64,000 bases of DNA from Rhipidocladum racemiflorum (taxonomy: Eukaryota; Streptophyta; Magnoliopsida; Poales; Poaceae). Each line of letters opens with the position of its first letter. Position 1 is the first letter of the stretch. The DNA lies in the NCBI GenBank assembly GCA_036346355.1, contig CM070576.1, forward strand, positions 14,367,558 to 14,431,557, given 5' to 3'. Position numbers and translations under genes: made by a program. The notes below the pieces were generated by a model. It worked only from the letters and a program-made list of their open reading frames with translations. It was not told the DNA's origin and did not search any database. Positions 47,201 to 58,132 of this stretch are shown here, in pieces.

Positions 47201-48335
47201 TTCTCTTCCAAGATGTTGATTTTGGTTAAAGTGAAAAGTTTGGCTGTGGTGAAGGCGAGTCGAGTTGTCTTTAGTTGTTGAGAACATCTGTCAAGAGAAT
47301 TGTGTGGAGTCTCTATTTGTTTGAGTGCTCCCCGATGCGAATTGTATCGCGTTGATTGGAGATTTGAGTTTTCCTTTGCGGCTTGACTTAGGAAAAGCAA
47401 AAAGGGTGGTCTTTCAATGTTATCGGGTTCTTCCCAAAGTGTTATGTGGCGCTTTGAGGTTCGAGTTGTTGTATGTGGTCTACTTGGATTCAAAAGAATC
47501 GTACTTCTTTTGCACTATTGATAGGAGTGAGAATAAGAAGGGTCTCGAGTTATTGTTGAGTATAATCTAAGAGCTAAACTCGTGGGTTTCGTTGTTTGTG
47601 TGAATTGTTTGTGAGGGCGACATCCTCTTGGGAAAAGTGCTAATTGAGTTTTGGTACTGAGTTACGGTCCTAGCTTGGGCTAGGTGCTGGACATTAGTGG
47701 TATGAGGGTGGATGATGATGGAGGTTGATGATGTCGTGGTTTGTATTTGGTTGAAGGTATCGTTGGGTGGAAGCAAATGTTATAGAAATTGTGATGTAAA
47801 ATGCTTTGTCGTGGACATTGTCTTAGCTAGATGTCACTGGGTGTGCGTTATGCACAGGAGAGTATAGAATGAAAAGTGTAACGTGGTTGGCAGTCGAAAG
47901 GAAAGTATGGTCGATATAGGCTATGTGCGAAGATGACATTAGTAAATTTTGATTCCTTGTGAAAAGGGGTCAAATAATTGGAAGAGATGGGGTTTTGCGT
48001 AAATGGTCTTTTTGGGGGGTTCAAGTTTGGAACCTCGGTTGACCGTTTTAATACTAATGGTGAAAAAGGGATGTGTTTCATGATGATTGTGTCATTCTGA
48101 GTTTATGATTCATGATAGGAGATTGAAGTAAATGAGGAATCATGTCAAGTGGTGCTTAGTTAAGCTAAGTCAGGTCACTCTTGTTAATAGATGGATTTCG
48201 AAATTTGGGCTGTCGTTACTCTTTGTTTGAGTCTTTGCGTGGGTGTGTTGAGTTCGCAAAGAAGATGAGACCCTAGTGGACATTGTTTTAGAGTTGGCGT
48301 GTAAGATTAGAGGTCGAATCCTGTTAAGGAGAGAA
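44258..48335 (+). other. LARD1 internal region, non-coding
   Basis: 4.1 kb, strongly T/G-rich and C-poor on the + strand, no ORF above about 130 codons and no retroelement domain in any frame. It begins with 23 nt before the PBS (LARD2 has 2). It contains a GGTGAGAAAGTCAT hairpin (stems 47021-47028 and 47035-47042) related to one in the LTR, and ends GTCGAATCCTGTTAAGGAGAGAA, a motif shared with the LARD2 end. Confidence 0.8.
44281..44292 (+). other. LARD1 primer-binding site (tRNA-iMet)
   Basis: TGGTATCAGAGC, 12 nt complementary to the initiator tRNA-Met 3' end. It is 23 nt from the LTR-type end at 44257, unlike the 2-nt gap in LARD2. Confidence 0.8.
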
Positions 48336-50769
48336 TGTGACACCACGGAATGCCGAGACACCGTAAACAAATGTGAATTAGAGAATGTGACCTTATAAAG
48401 TATGAAATCGGAGATTAAAACTTTCGTTATGCGGTTTAATCGCGTTCCGGGCGATTTCGGAAGTTTGGGCCTTCAGAGTTTGGGCCTTAGGGGTGAGTCG
48501 TGGGCCTTGGTGGGAGCAAGTTAGGGCCCATGAGGGAGGAGAGGCAGGATTTTTGGGGGCTAGGGCGTCCCTCCTGCCCTAGCCGCCCCTCCCCATTCCC
48601 CATTTTCTCTTGGCGCCTCCTCCTCTCCCTCTTGGCGCCTCCTCCTCCCCTTGGGTGCGCCCCAATTCCTCCGCTCCACCTCCTTTGCTGCAAAGAGAGA
48701 TCCCCCACCACACAACCTCGCTGTCCTCTCCAAGCAGGAAGCCCGTGACGAGGAGATCCGGCGATTCCAGCGAGGAGGGCGTTCGGGAGGCTCGGGAGGA
48801 TAGATCTCGGCGTTAAATGGATTCGTCGGGAGGAGGTAAGGCATGGGTGATCCTTGGGTTTGGGTCTAGGTACTGTTTTAGGGATGAATTTCATGTTTTT
48901 AGATCAAGGGAGGTGCTGCCATGGGTTAGATCTTATGAAAACTAGAGTTGTATTCGCGTTCTGGTTCGGGCAGATTGGGGACCCGAACTAGGGTAGGAGT
49001 TTTGGCCAATTTAGAGATTGAATCTGATCGTACGGACTTTTAGGAAGTTGTAGATAATTTCATTATCTTTCCGTGCATATAAAGCACGTTAAAATCCGCC
49101 CAGCCGTTTGGGAGATATGGCCGTTTTACCGAGCGCTGTCAAATCTGTGATGAGATTGAGACAGTTCGTGTTCAACGTTAGATTAAACAACTTTATAGTC
49201 CGAATCAGTCTTTACCTATAACTAGAAAAAGTTGGGAAATTTCCTAAGCTACGCGAGGATGTACTCGTTTATGCAATTTGGAGTTCTAGAACTCAAGTTA
49301 TGTTTTTTCGAAGCCGCTGTCCAGAGCGGGCAGAATCTGTGATTTCGGGGTTTTGGAGTTTATAGCGTATTAGGTGTAGTGGGTACTGTTTTGAGGAGTC
49401 GAATTAAGTGTGTGGCACGTGTTTGCAGGTGGTGTGCCTCCGGGAGTGCCCTCAACCTCTCGTCACTCCGTTGCCCGCGGTTGAAGGCAAGTGTGTTGTG
49501 TGGATTGAACATTATATGTGTTGCTAGAATTGCTTGATAGTGTTTGGGATAGATAACATGTTGTCTTGCCATGAACTACATGTTATAATTGTTATGATGT
49601 CCTTATGCCATGTTTTAAATATTGTCGATGATATGATGTCTTCATGCCATGATTAAAATGCTTGATGAGGATAAGTGATTTACATGCTATGTTGTGAATG
49701 GGCACCGTCGATGGTCGAATCTGACCCTACATGTTGAGATGCCATGTGTTGCTATGCAATACTTCTATTTGTGTATACATGGCTGTCCATTTTGCATGCA
49801 TGGCATATTTTCATGGCTGGCCGGTGAGATAAGTCATAACTATTCCGGTAGGGTCGGTGAAGCTGTTATGACTAGTCAGGGCTAAACTTTTGAGTAAGAC
49901 CTACATCGTGATTCCATCCACCGCGGTGAATGGAAGCGAGTGATAGGCACCCTCCATCTTCGGGATGGAAGGGGAAAAGGAGTGCATGCCGACGGGTGTG
50001 CACTCAACCATACCGGTATGAGTATTCCAGAAGACATGTGCATTGCATTGCATGAATGAAACTATGAATGAGAATGTTGTTGAATTGTTCATGAGTTCAT
50101 GAGACGAACACCATATTGATCAAGAGATGATTATGATGTTTTTACCATGTCGTGGTATGCGTGAGAATGGTAATGATGTGATATGTAATGCTTATGAAGA
50201 TTGAAGTTGATGGTTTGTTGTCTTGCACTCTGTTTCCATTGTATTACACTTATTTGAGTTATGAACTCACGCTTGTATTTTCGTTGTTTGTTTTCTTTAG
50301 GTACCATGAAATCGGCGCGCGGGAAAGGGTTTTAGCTACACTACTCCACGTAGTATCATAATCTAGCAATTTCACCTATTGTGGAGACATGACAATAAGC
50401 ATTACAATAATCTTTAGTGTATGGTCTGTATGTTTGGTTGTCTCCCTCATGTGTATCATGTGGGGCTATGGAGGGAGTTGTTTTAACTTCCTAGATTTAA
50501 ATTGATGCTTATTATTTTGCTATCGATGCTTATTGATGTTTTAGTTGATGATTAGTTATCCTTATCGCTGCGTATGGATATCTCGTTTGTCTTACATTTT
50601 GATATGATGCGATGTTGTTAAGTTTCATGCAAAAACAAAGGAGATACTGTCAAAATTTCCAATTATTCCAAATGATTACTTGCTGTAATTTACCTTAAAT
50701 TATGGTATTAAATGTGTCATGATCTATGTTTGGGGACATTCTGGGCTTAGTAAAAGCTGGGGTGTTACA
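48336..50769 (+). repeat. LARD1 3' LTR
   Basis: TGTGACACCACGG...GGGGTGTTACA, 2434 bp, preceded by AGGAGAGAA. It contains the leader-like parts shared with other LTRs: exon-like segment before GAAG|GCAAGT (donor at 49487), inverted repeat TGAGTTATGAACTCA (50255-50269) and a TTTTCTTTAG acceptor-like site ending at 50300. A hairpin with stems AGTCATAAC (49832-49840) and GTTATGACT (49865-49873) is present. Pro-rich frames at 48487-48894 are LTR leader sequence. Confidence 0.92.
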
Positions 50770-51944
50770 GGCATAAATATATTCAAAATAATAACAAGGT
50801 GATCGGCCCGGTGTCGGATGAAGAGCACGTTTCTTTCCTCAATTTGTGGTTAGACCGATTCCTTTTTTGCGGAGCTTCTCTAGGACCGACCCAGGTTTAT
50901 CAATTCATAGCTGAACAGTTGGTAGAGGGGCATCGGCTAGCTTTGGGGAAAACGTTGCTAGGAGCCGTATATCAAATGATGCATGTTATTCGGAGTCGGC
51001 TTTTTACCGGCAACGGTAACTATGTTGTCGGCAATATAGGAGGCCCTTTTTTTGGTTTATTCAGGTTTGGCTCTACTGTGTCTTTGGCCATATCCTTATT
51101 TCCGACCTTTCGGAGGATTCGGCTTTCCCCACAGAGAACTATCCTGAAGATGAAGCCCCTAGGTTCCAGCCCAGCCGATCCCCTGGTGAGAGATTTATTA
51201 TGTGCTCCTCTGGTGAGCAAAAGATTTCCCCAGCTGGTTTTCACAAATATCTATCATTCTTTCTCAACCTGAACCACACTACGTTTAGTCGTCGAGATTT
51301 TTTCACTTATAGCCAAACAGCCGATTTCCCTTGGCCTTCATTTCTCCGATTGAACGCTGATATTTCTTTGATGCCCCAATCCACTCTTGATCTTTTTCCT
51401 TTGTTGATTTCTCCCTGTATTATCCATGTCGGCTTGAGTACCCGTAACAGGACGTTTCAGCCGACTTATGAATTTTATCATCCTTCTGTCTATGCCCGCC
51501 AACTGGGTTTTTGGCAAGTTGTCCCTTATTTTCCACTGCTCAGTCGGATTGAGCCCCGAAACAAAGTTACCAATGCCACTGCTGCAGAGCTCATTATTGA
51601 GTTGGCCGATGAGCTCCATGTAGTAGATCTGCCTTTTCTCGTGTTGAACACGCGTCGGGCAGGCCTCTTTACATCGTGGTGGTCTACCGTAGCAGAATCA
51701 CTTTTGCTGGGGCGCACCCTACCAGACATCGTTTCTTCATTTCTTCCCGACTTTCATGAGCCGACAGAGGTTTCACCCGAGGGGTCTAGCGCGAGTTCTT
51801 CCGGTTATGCTAACTCTTCTGTAGAGGTATTTTGGCTTTCAGATATCTCCTTCGGATAGTGTCTTCGTCGGCTAACGTGTTTTCCTGACGCAGGCTGCAG
51901 CAGAGAGATCGACCAGTCAGAGGGTTACCACTGCTCGAGCTTCG
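50770..51944 (+). pseudogene. PMD gene relic, part 2 (core domain, with one intron)
   Basis: Continues part 1 in frame after the TSD: GPVSDEEHVSFLNLWLDRFL, FCGASLGPTQVYQFIAEQLV and HRLALGKTLLGAVYQMMHVI with the GGPF box, the hallmark of plant mobile domain proteins. A frameshift near 51055-51090 moves coding to the 51200-51859 frame (PLLISPCIIHVGLSTRNRTF, YHPSVYARQLGFWQVVPYFP, EPTEVSPEGSSASSSG). A short intron, 51827-51893 (GAG|GTATTT ... GCAG), joins in phase to AAAERSTSQ. LARD2 interrupts the next exon at 51944. PMD proteins are nuclear and linked to silencing in Arabidopsis (MAIN/MAIL1), but transposon-borne copies are common. Confidence 0.8.
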
Positions 51945-54345
51945 TGTGACACTACGGTATGGTGTGACATTATAGGATGTGAAATTAGAGAATAAAACCT
52001 TTCGGCTTGAGATTTACTCGCGTTTTTGGGCCTGTTGAAGTGATGTGTCACCACGGAGTGTCGGAACCTTGTAAATGGTGCATGATGAGGTCAAAAACAT
52101 TATGAGATGTGGAATTAAGGTTAAAACCATATGGAATGGAGGTTAATAACATTTCCGGGCCGTTTCCGGGGTTTTGGGCCTTTCCGGGGGAGTTTGGGCC
52201 TAAAAGAAGGGATCGTGGGCTTTGGTGGGATGGAGTTTGAGTCCATTTAGGACTAGGAGAGGGGCTTGGGTTGATAAATATGGGCTCTCCCTTCCCCTTG
52301 GGCGCCCCCACCTCTCCCTCCTTGCCCTAGCCGCCACCCCCACCTCCCCCTCTCCCTTGCATGCGCTTCCACCTCCCCCATTGCTCCCCCTTGCTCCCCA
52401 CCTCTCCACCACCTCTCCTCCACCCCCTTGCTGCCCTAGGGTGGCCTCCCCACCCCTGCACCTTGAGGATCCATCCATTGGAAGCGAGGAGCGAGGAGCG
52501 TGGAGCGAGGAGCGAGGAGCGTGGAGCGAGGCGCGATCCGGGAGGAGTTTCGTTGGGATCTCGTTCGTCGGGCGAAGGTATGGCCATGGGACTCCTTGGG
52601 GATGTGCTAGGTACTATTCTAAGGATGTTTATCATGATTTTAGATCAATTAGAGGTGCTGGATTTGAGTAGTTTGGACGAAATCTAGAGGTTGTCACGTT
52701 TCTGTTTTGGGATAGCATGAGCAGTCGACCTAAGGTTTGAGTTTTCATCAATTTAGAGTCTGAATTTGGTTGGCCACCTGTTGAAGAAGTTGTAGATAAT
52801 TTCAATACCTTTCAGTGGGTATAAAGAACGTTAAAATCTGATCAGCCGTTTGAAAGTTATGGCTGTTTTACCGAGCGTGATAAAAACTGTGACGTGAATG
52901 GAACAGATCACGGTAATCTGTAGATTAAACAACTTTAGAGTCCGAATCAGTCTTTCCATATAACTAGAAAAAGTTTGGAAATTTCCTAAGCTACGCGAGG
53001 ATGTACTCGTTTAATTGATTCGGAGTCTTAAAACTCAAGTTATTCCTTTTCGAAAGCTGTTGTCCCGACGGGACAGAACCTCTGTTTTTGGTTATTGCGA
53101 GTAGTTGGCAATGTCGGGGAAGATGAGGGTTTGCGTACTATTTTGTGGGTATGATTGTGAGTGTGTGATACCTATGTGCAGGTGGTGTGACACCGGGAGT
53201 GCCTTCTACTTCCCGCCAATCCGTCGCCGGTGGTTGAGGCAAGTGTATTGTAATGGGTAGCGATTGTAGGTTGGTTGATTGATTGTGATTGAAGTTTGAA
53301 TATATGATATGTTCACATGCCATACTTTAATGTTTGCCATTGATATGATGAGTATGTTTATTATGTGATGATGCCATGTGTTAATGTACAAGTTATCCAT
53401 GATGATGCCATGTGTTATTATACAAGTTAAATATGATGTTGGCATAAATGCATACATGGCATGTTACATGGCTCGGGCGGTGAGAAAGTCATAACTAGTC
53501 CAGGGAAGGTCGGTGAGAAAGTTATGACTAATCCGGAAAGCCAATGAGTAAGTCCTACATCGTGATTCCATTCACCACGGTGAACGGAAGCGAGGAGTAG
53601 GCACCCTCCATCTTCGGGATGGAAGGGGGGAGAGGGTGCACACCGACGGGTGTGTACTCAACCATACCGGTATGAGTTTCCAGGAGACATGTGCATCGCA
53701 TTGCATTACATTGCATTGTATTAAATGAGGATGTTATATGAGGATGATTTATGATGATGTCAATGATATGCTTATATTATGTCTATGCGATGTAATGCGT
53801 TGTTGTATGTGAAAAGTGGTGATGAAGGTATTGGAATGTGTTTTCTTGTTCCATTGCAATACACTTGCTGAGTGATGAACTCATGCTTGTGTTTATGTTG
53901 TTTTCTTTTAGGTACCGTGAATCCGACATGCGGGAAAGGGAGCTAGTCACACGTCATCACTTAGCATCACACATATAACCATTGACATGTTCCTTCCCTT
54001 ATGGTTATGGTTAATTCATTGAGCTAAACTGTGGTTTGGATGATTCATTGGTCGTTATGAGTAAATGATTAGTCCATATTTGTCATGTGACGGGTAGAAT
54101 TTATATCCTTAGTGGTATGGTGGCTGTTTCTTCGTTTAATCATGTTATTGCTATCGTTCATTATGCTATATTGACTTGTTATTATTGTTGATGCTTCAAT
54201 TCATGATAAAACAAAGGAGATGCTGCCGAAATTTCGGTTTTATTATTTGCGCCTTTGCTGTAATTTAATTTAATTTATGGTTTTTAGATGTTGTTTAGTC
54301 TATGTTTGGTGACATTCAGGGCATACTAAATGCCGGGGTGTTACA
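51945..54345 (+). repeat. LARD2 5' LTR
   Basis: TGTGACACTACGG...GGGGTGTTACA. Gene-like leader: a pyrimidine-rich CCACCTCCCC block, GGCGAAG|GTATGG at 52577/52578, acceptor TGTGCAG ending at 53181, a 57-nt exon-like block (53182-53238), GAG|GCAAGT at 53239, inverted repeat TGAGTGATGAACTCA (53869-53883) and acceptor TTCTTTTAG ending at 53911. Hairpin stems AGTCATAAC (53487-53495) and GTTATGACT (53521-53529). The frames at 52222-52687 are this leader, not genes. Confidence 0.92.
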
Positions 54346-57300
54346 GTTGGTATCAGAGCGGGCTGTAGGTCCTTGGAATGTGAATTTTTAGTGTCATGCT
54401 ATAGGGTACAACTAAAATGTGATGTGGAATAACTTAGAAACATGGCTTAGGTCTTAACTAAAATTTTGTCATAGGATAGCAACATTAAAACTTGCAAAAG
54501 TGGTATAACTAATTTAAAATTTGACACACAATGGATGCACAGTAGGAAAGGGTATGGGTATCGTTTCTTTACGCTTAAATGTTGTATTTAAGCCTTGTTG
54601 CTAAATGCTATATTTGATATAGTATGCTGCTATGTGTATGAGAGAATTGAATTGAATTTTTCGTGTTATTGTGTTAAATTTGGGGTTGTGTTGCCGAAGG
54701 GTTTCGGCCACCTCTCTTTATTCATAGTAAGGGTAAGGTTTGTGGTGTGGCGGTTAGCGCCATCACCGAAGAAGCTGATAACCCCTGTAGGAGAAGAAGT
54801 GCTTACCCTTTACATGCGTAAATCGAATTACGTTGGTAGAGTCAAATAGAAGAGTTTGGTGGTGGTTTCCTTCGGATGTTCTTTATCGTTCTGTGGTCGG
54901 TCTTGGTTGGTTTTCTTGGTTTTAGTTGATGGAAACCAAAAGAAAAGTGTTTGGTATTGGTTTTTCGCGGATCATTCCGTATGCGGTGTGTGGTTTTGTC
55001 TTCCTTGGTTGAAGGCGAAGAAGAGGAGTCTAGTGTTGCGCTTCTTTTGGGCACCTTTTCAGTTTTGATGTTTAGTTGTTGATTGCTTTGTGGGAAGAAG
55101 CATTCAATTTATTCCGTGTTTGTCTTTCTCAGAGGTTAAAGGAGTTATTGCGAAGGTATGCCGGACACAATTTGTCAGGCTGAAGTTCTGTGGCTTTGTA
55201 GTAGTATGTGGTGTTTGATTTCGTTATTTTACTGGTTTAAGAAATCATCTTTGAAAAACCCTTCTTGTTTCGTGAAAGATTGAGATTTGGTGTTAAGGTT
55301 TTATTTGCAAAGGTTTATTTGATCGGTTGGTTCCCTCCTATGGGAGTCCTTGAGATTGAAAAGTGTTTTGGAGAATTCCTTTTGCATGGCCAAGTTTGAG
55401 TTTGTCTCATTGCAATTTTGAGAGTCAAGTTTCCTTATGAATTTGGGATGAGCTTTAAAACTAAAATGCTGCAAACAAAGTAAGTAGTGTTTTGACTGAA
55501 ATCGGTGGTCCCTAGTAAAGAATTGCTGATTAGCATGTTATGTAGCATGTCTCAATGTGGTTTATGGGATGACGTATTGTTATGTTAATTTGTGAGTTGA
55601 AACAATTCAATGCAGTTCTTGTCTCTAGCGTAAGAATAAATAGACTACTATTTCTGTAGTTTACTCTGTAGCGAGAATGATTAAATGGGTTAATGTACAT
55701 GCTTAGAATCTGTTGCTTTGTTATAAAAGTGCTTATGATCCCTGATAATGTTTAAAGTTTTAAACCCTGATGCATAGTTAAAACATTAAAGATGATGTAG
55801 ACTGCTGTTACCATTAAAGAAACCTTGCTGGTTGTTTAAAGATGTTCTAATCTAATGGAGTAATAGAGGAATTTAATCGTGTTGCCTAGTGATTTTAATT
55901 TGGAAGTTGATTAGAGTTGCTATTTACGTTGTTGCAAACTACTAGTATATTTGGAAGTATGCAGTTGTGTCCCTTCAATGCTAGTATTGATATCAATTGA
56001 GAAGACATAAGACTTATTGTTAAATGATGTTGTTAAAGGCAGTGTTAATGCTAGTATTCAATTTATTTTAAATAGTTGGAGTATGTTGTGTGGTGGTAAT
56101 TAGGTTATCACCTATGTATAGGGTAGCTAAAAGTAATGTTGTTGGTTAATGATTATGCCCGTTTGTTGTTATTAATGACTAAGTAATGGTGGTAACTGTT
56201 TAGATTACTCGTTGGAAAACCATGGTTAAAATAGAGTAAATAGTGATTATTGAAGTATTTAATGGAAAGCGTAGTGGAGTACTAGAGATGATTGTATTTA
56301 TGCTGAGCTTGTGTTCAAAAGCTTTTGGACTGGTTTGGTTGTTTGCCATTTTGGTTGAAGAAGTTTCAGTCAAGGTGTTCCATATGCTGTGTTTCAAAGT
56401 TTCCCTAAAACTCGTAGAAATTGGAGCAAATATTTGGTTTTGGCTAATTTGTTTAGTTGGTGCTATGAGTATGGATTTACACCCCAAAAAAAAAATATTG
56501 AGTCGATCGCGCCCTTTCTCGTTCGCACTGAATTATCTTTGGAGTTAATTTTAAAAGGAAGCAGATGATCATAAGGGGTTGTGTTGGAAACTTTTGAGTT
56601 CAGCCCTTGATGTGTAACTCTTTTTGGCTAGAGTTGGAGTCATTTGGAAAATGTGTCTGGTGTGCGGATGTTTCACAAGTCTGATTTTTATGAATGTTTC
56701 ATAAGTGAATTTGGTTAGTGAAGAGTTTTCTTTTGGGATTGAGTTTCCCTCTCTTTTGATAAAATTTATGGCGGTTGTGTGTGCAGATGCTTGACTTTGA
56801 AGTCGATGTTCTATTCCAAAGGGTTGAGTTTGATTTTGCGAGGTTTTGCAAGGTTATTTTTAAAATGGATGATGGGTTTTCACACGATGTGGTGTTTTGT
56901 TGTTATAGATGTTGCCGTCATAGTCTATATGATTTAGCGCAACTGTCAGTGTTATGTGTATTTCAATCATGTGAAACCGAGGAAGAAGTCTTTTGGTGAA
57001 TGACTTTTCGGCATTGTTGTTATATGATGAATGAATGGTGAAAAGTAAACAAGACATCGTGTATAGATGTTAAATGATAAAAGAGTCGTTGAGCCCGGTC
57101 GGTGAGAAAGTCATATATGGAGACATGACTATTCCGGAGTGCTCTTGAAGAATGTGCATTCATAGCATGAAACGAGATTTCCCTTGCTTTCTAGTATGAA
57201 GAGAAAAGAATGAATGATTTCTGGTGTTGGTTGTGGTGAAGGGAGGTGTGTTTCCTTTGCGTTTTGGCTTAGGAAAATTAAAATGAATACTCTCTGGTTG

Positions 57301-58132
57301 TTGTCGAATCCTTTCCAAAGTGGTTTTAGTGCTTTGGGGTTTGAGTTGTTGGATGAGGGCCACTTGGGTTCATGTTTATGGTTGAGCTCACTCAATGATC
57401 GTGCTCTTTATCGTGGTCCTTTGAGTGGAAGGTTGTGTATGACTCAATACAAACCTTCGTGGAGAATTGTGTCGTTGAGGTGTTCCTCGGTAAGGTTGAT
57501 TAAATTATTAGTGGACCATTTGGTTGTTGCTCGCAATCACTTTTCTTTTTTTGAAGTGTATTGGATCTTTTTGTCGTTGGGCAATGAACGAGGTTATGTC
57601 AACCGTAGAGGAACGTTCGATCATTTCTATTACGCGAGTCTTACGGATCCTGGATATAAAGTAGGTTGTTCGTTCTGGTGGTAATCTTAGAGCGTTGTGT
57701 CTCTCCTGTTTCGCGTCGTCTTGAGTACAAGGAACCACAGAATGGAGGTTGGTACCGTGTTTTTCTAGATAGTAGCATGGGTTAAAGGGATCGGGCACTT
57801 CAGTGCCAAGGAATGCTTAGAACGAGGAGTTTGAGGTATTTTCTTTTGTGGGCTGTTTGAGGTTTTATCTTATCGCTTGGGGTCGTGCTTTGGAAACCGT
57901 GTGTGAGTACATTGTATTTCAGTGTTGAGTAAAGTTCTATAAAGTTTTGATTGTGAGTTATCTTTAGAGTCGATCTTTGGTCCTTAGCTCCTTGCCTCTG
58001 AGTGCTGGCTGGTGCAAATCGTAGGGGCTTCTAAGCGGGTTCTGAGGCGTGAACCAAAACTTCCTTTGAATTGGTTGTTGCGAAGTGGCGTGTCTCGGAA
58101 TCGGGGTCGAATCCTGTTGAAGGGGGGAAGAA
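54346..58132 (+). other. LARD2 internal region, non-coding
   Basis: PBS TGGTATCAGAGC at 54348-54359; polypurine tract AGGGGGGAAGAA at 58121-58132. No retroelement domain in any frame; the longest frame (57214-57684) has no recognisable motif. Like LARD1 it is T/G-rich on the + strand. It shares with LARD1 blocks around 54360-54620, 54890-55060 and 57080-57200, the last including a hairpin with stems AGTCAT (57109-57114) and ATGACT (57125-57130). Confidence 0.8.

Larger units (their letters stand above)
43862..50769 (+). mobile_element. LARD1: non-autonomous large-LTR element with palindromic 5' end (TSD GGCAT)
   Basis: Perfect TSD GGCAT at 43857-43861 and 50770-50774. The 3' LTR is 48336-50769 (2434 bp). 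The 5' end is not an LTR but a 396-bp palindrome. PBS at 44281-44292 and a purine run before the 3' LTR indicate a reverse-transcribed element. The 4.1-kb internal region has no gag or pol, so movement would need proteins in trans. Internal sequence is homologous to LARD2 over the PBS-proximal 350 bp and in later blocks. Confidence 0.9.

Noticed and set aside
45029..48370. Minus-strand ORFs of 60-130 codons in the LARD1 internal region
   Set aside because: They arise from the T/G-rich strand bias (few stops on the opposite strand), lack domains and are not conserved in LARD2.
52200..52687. Pro-rich ORFs with CTCCACC repeats (also 77-508, 48487-48894, 58236-58843)
   Set aside because: They belong to the LARD/B' LTR leader, run on both strands and show no domain; frames break between LTR copies.
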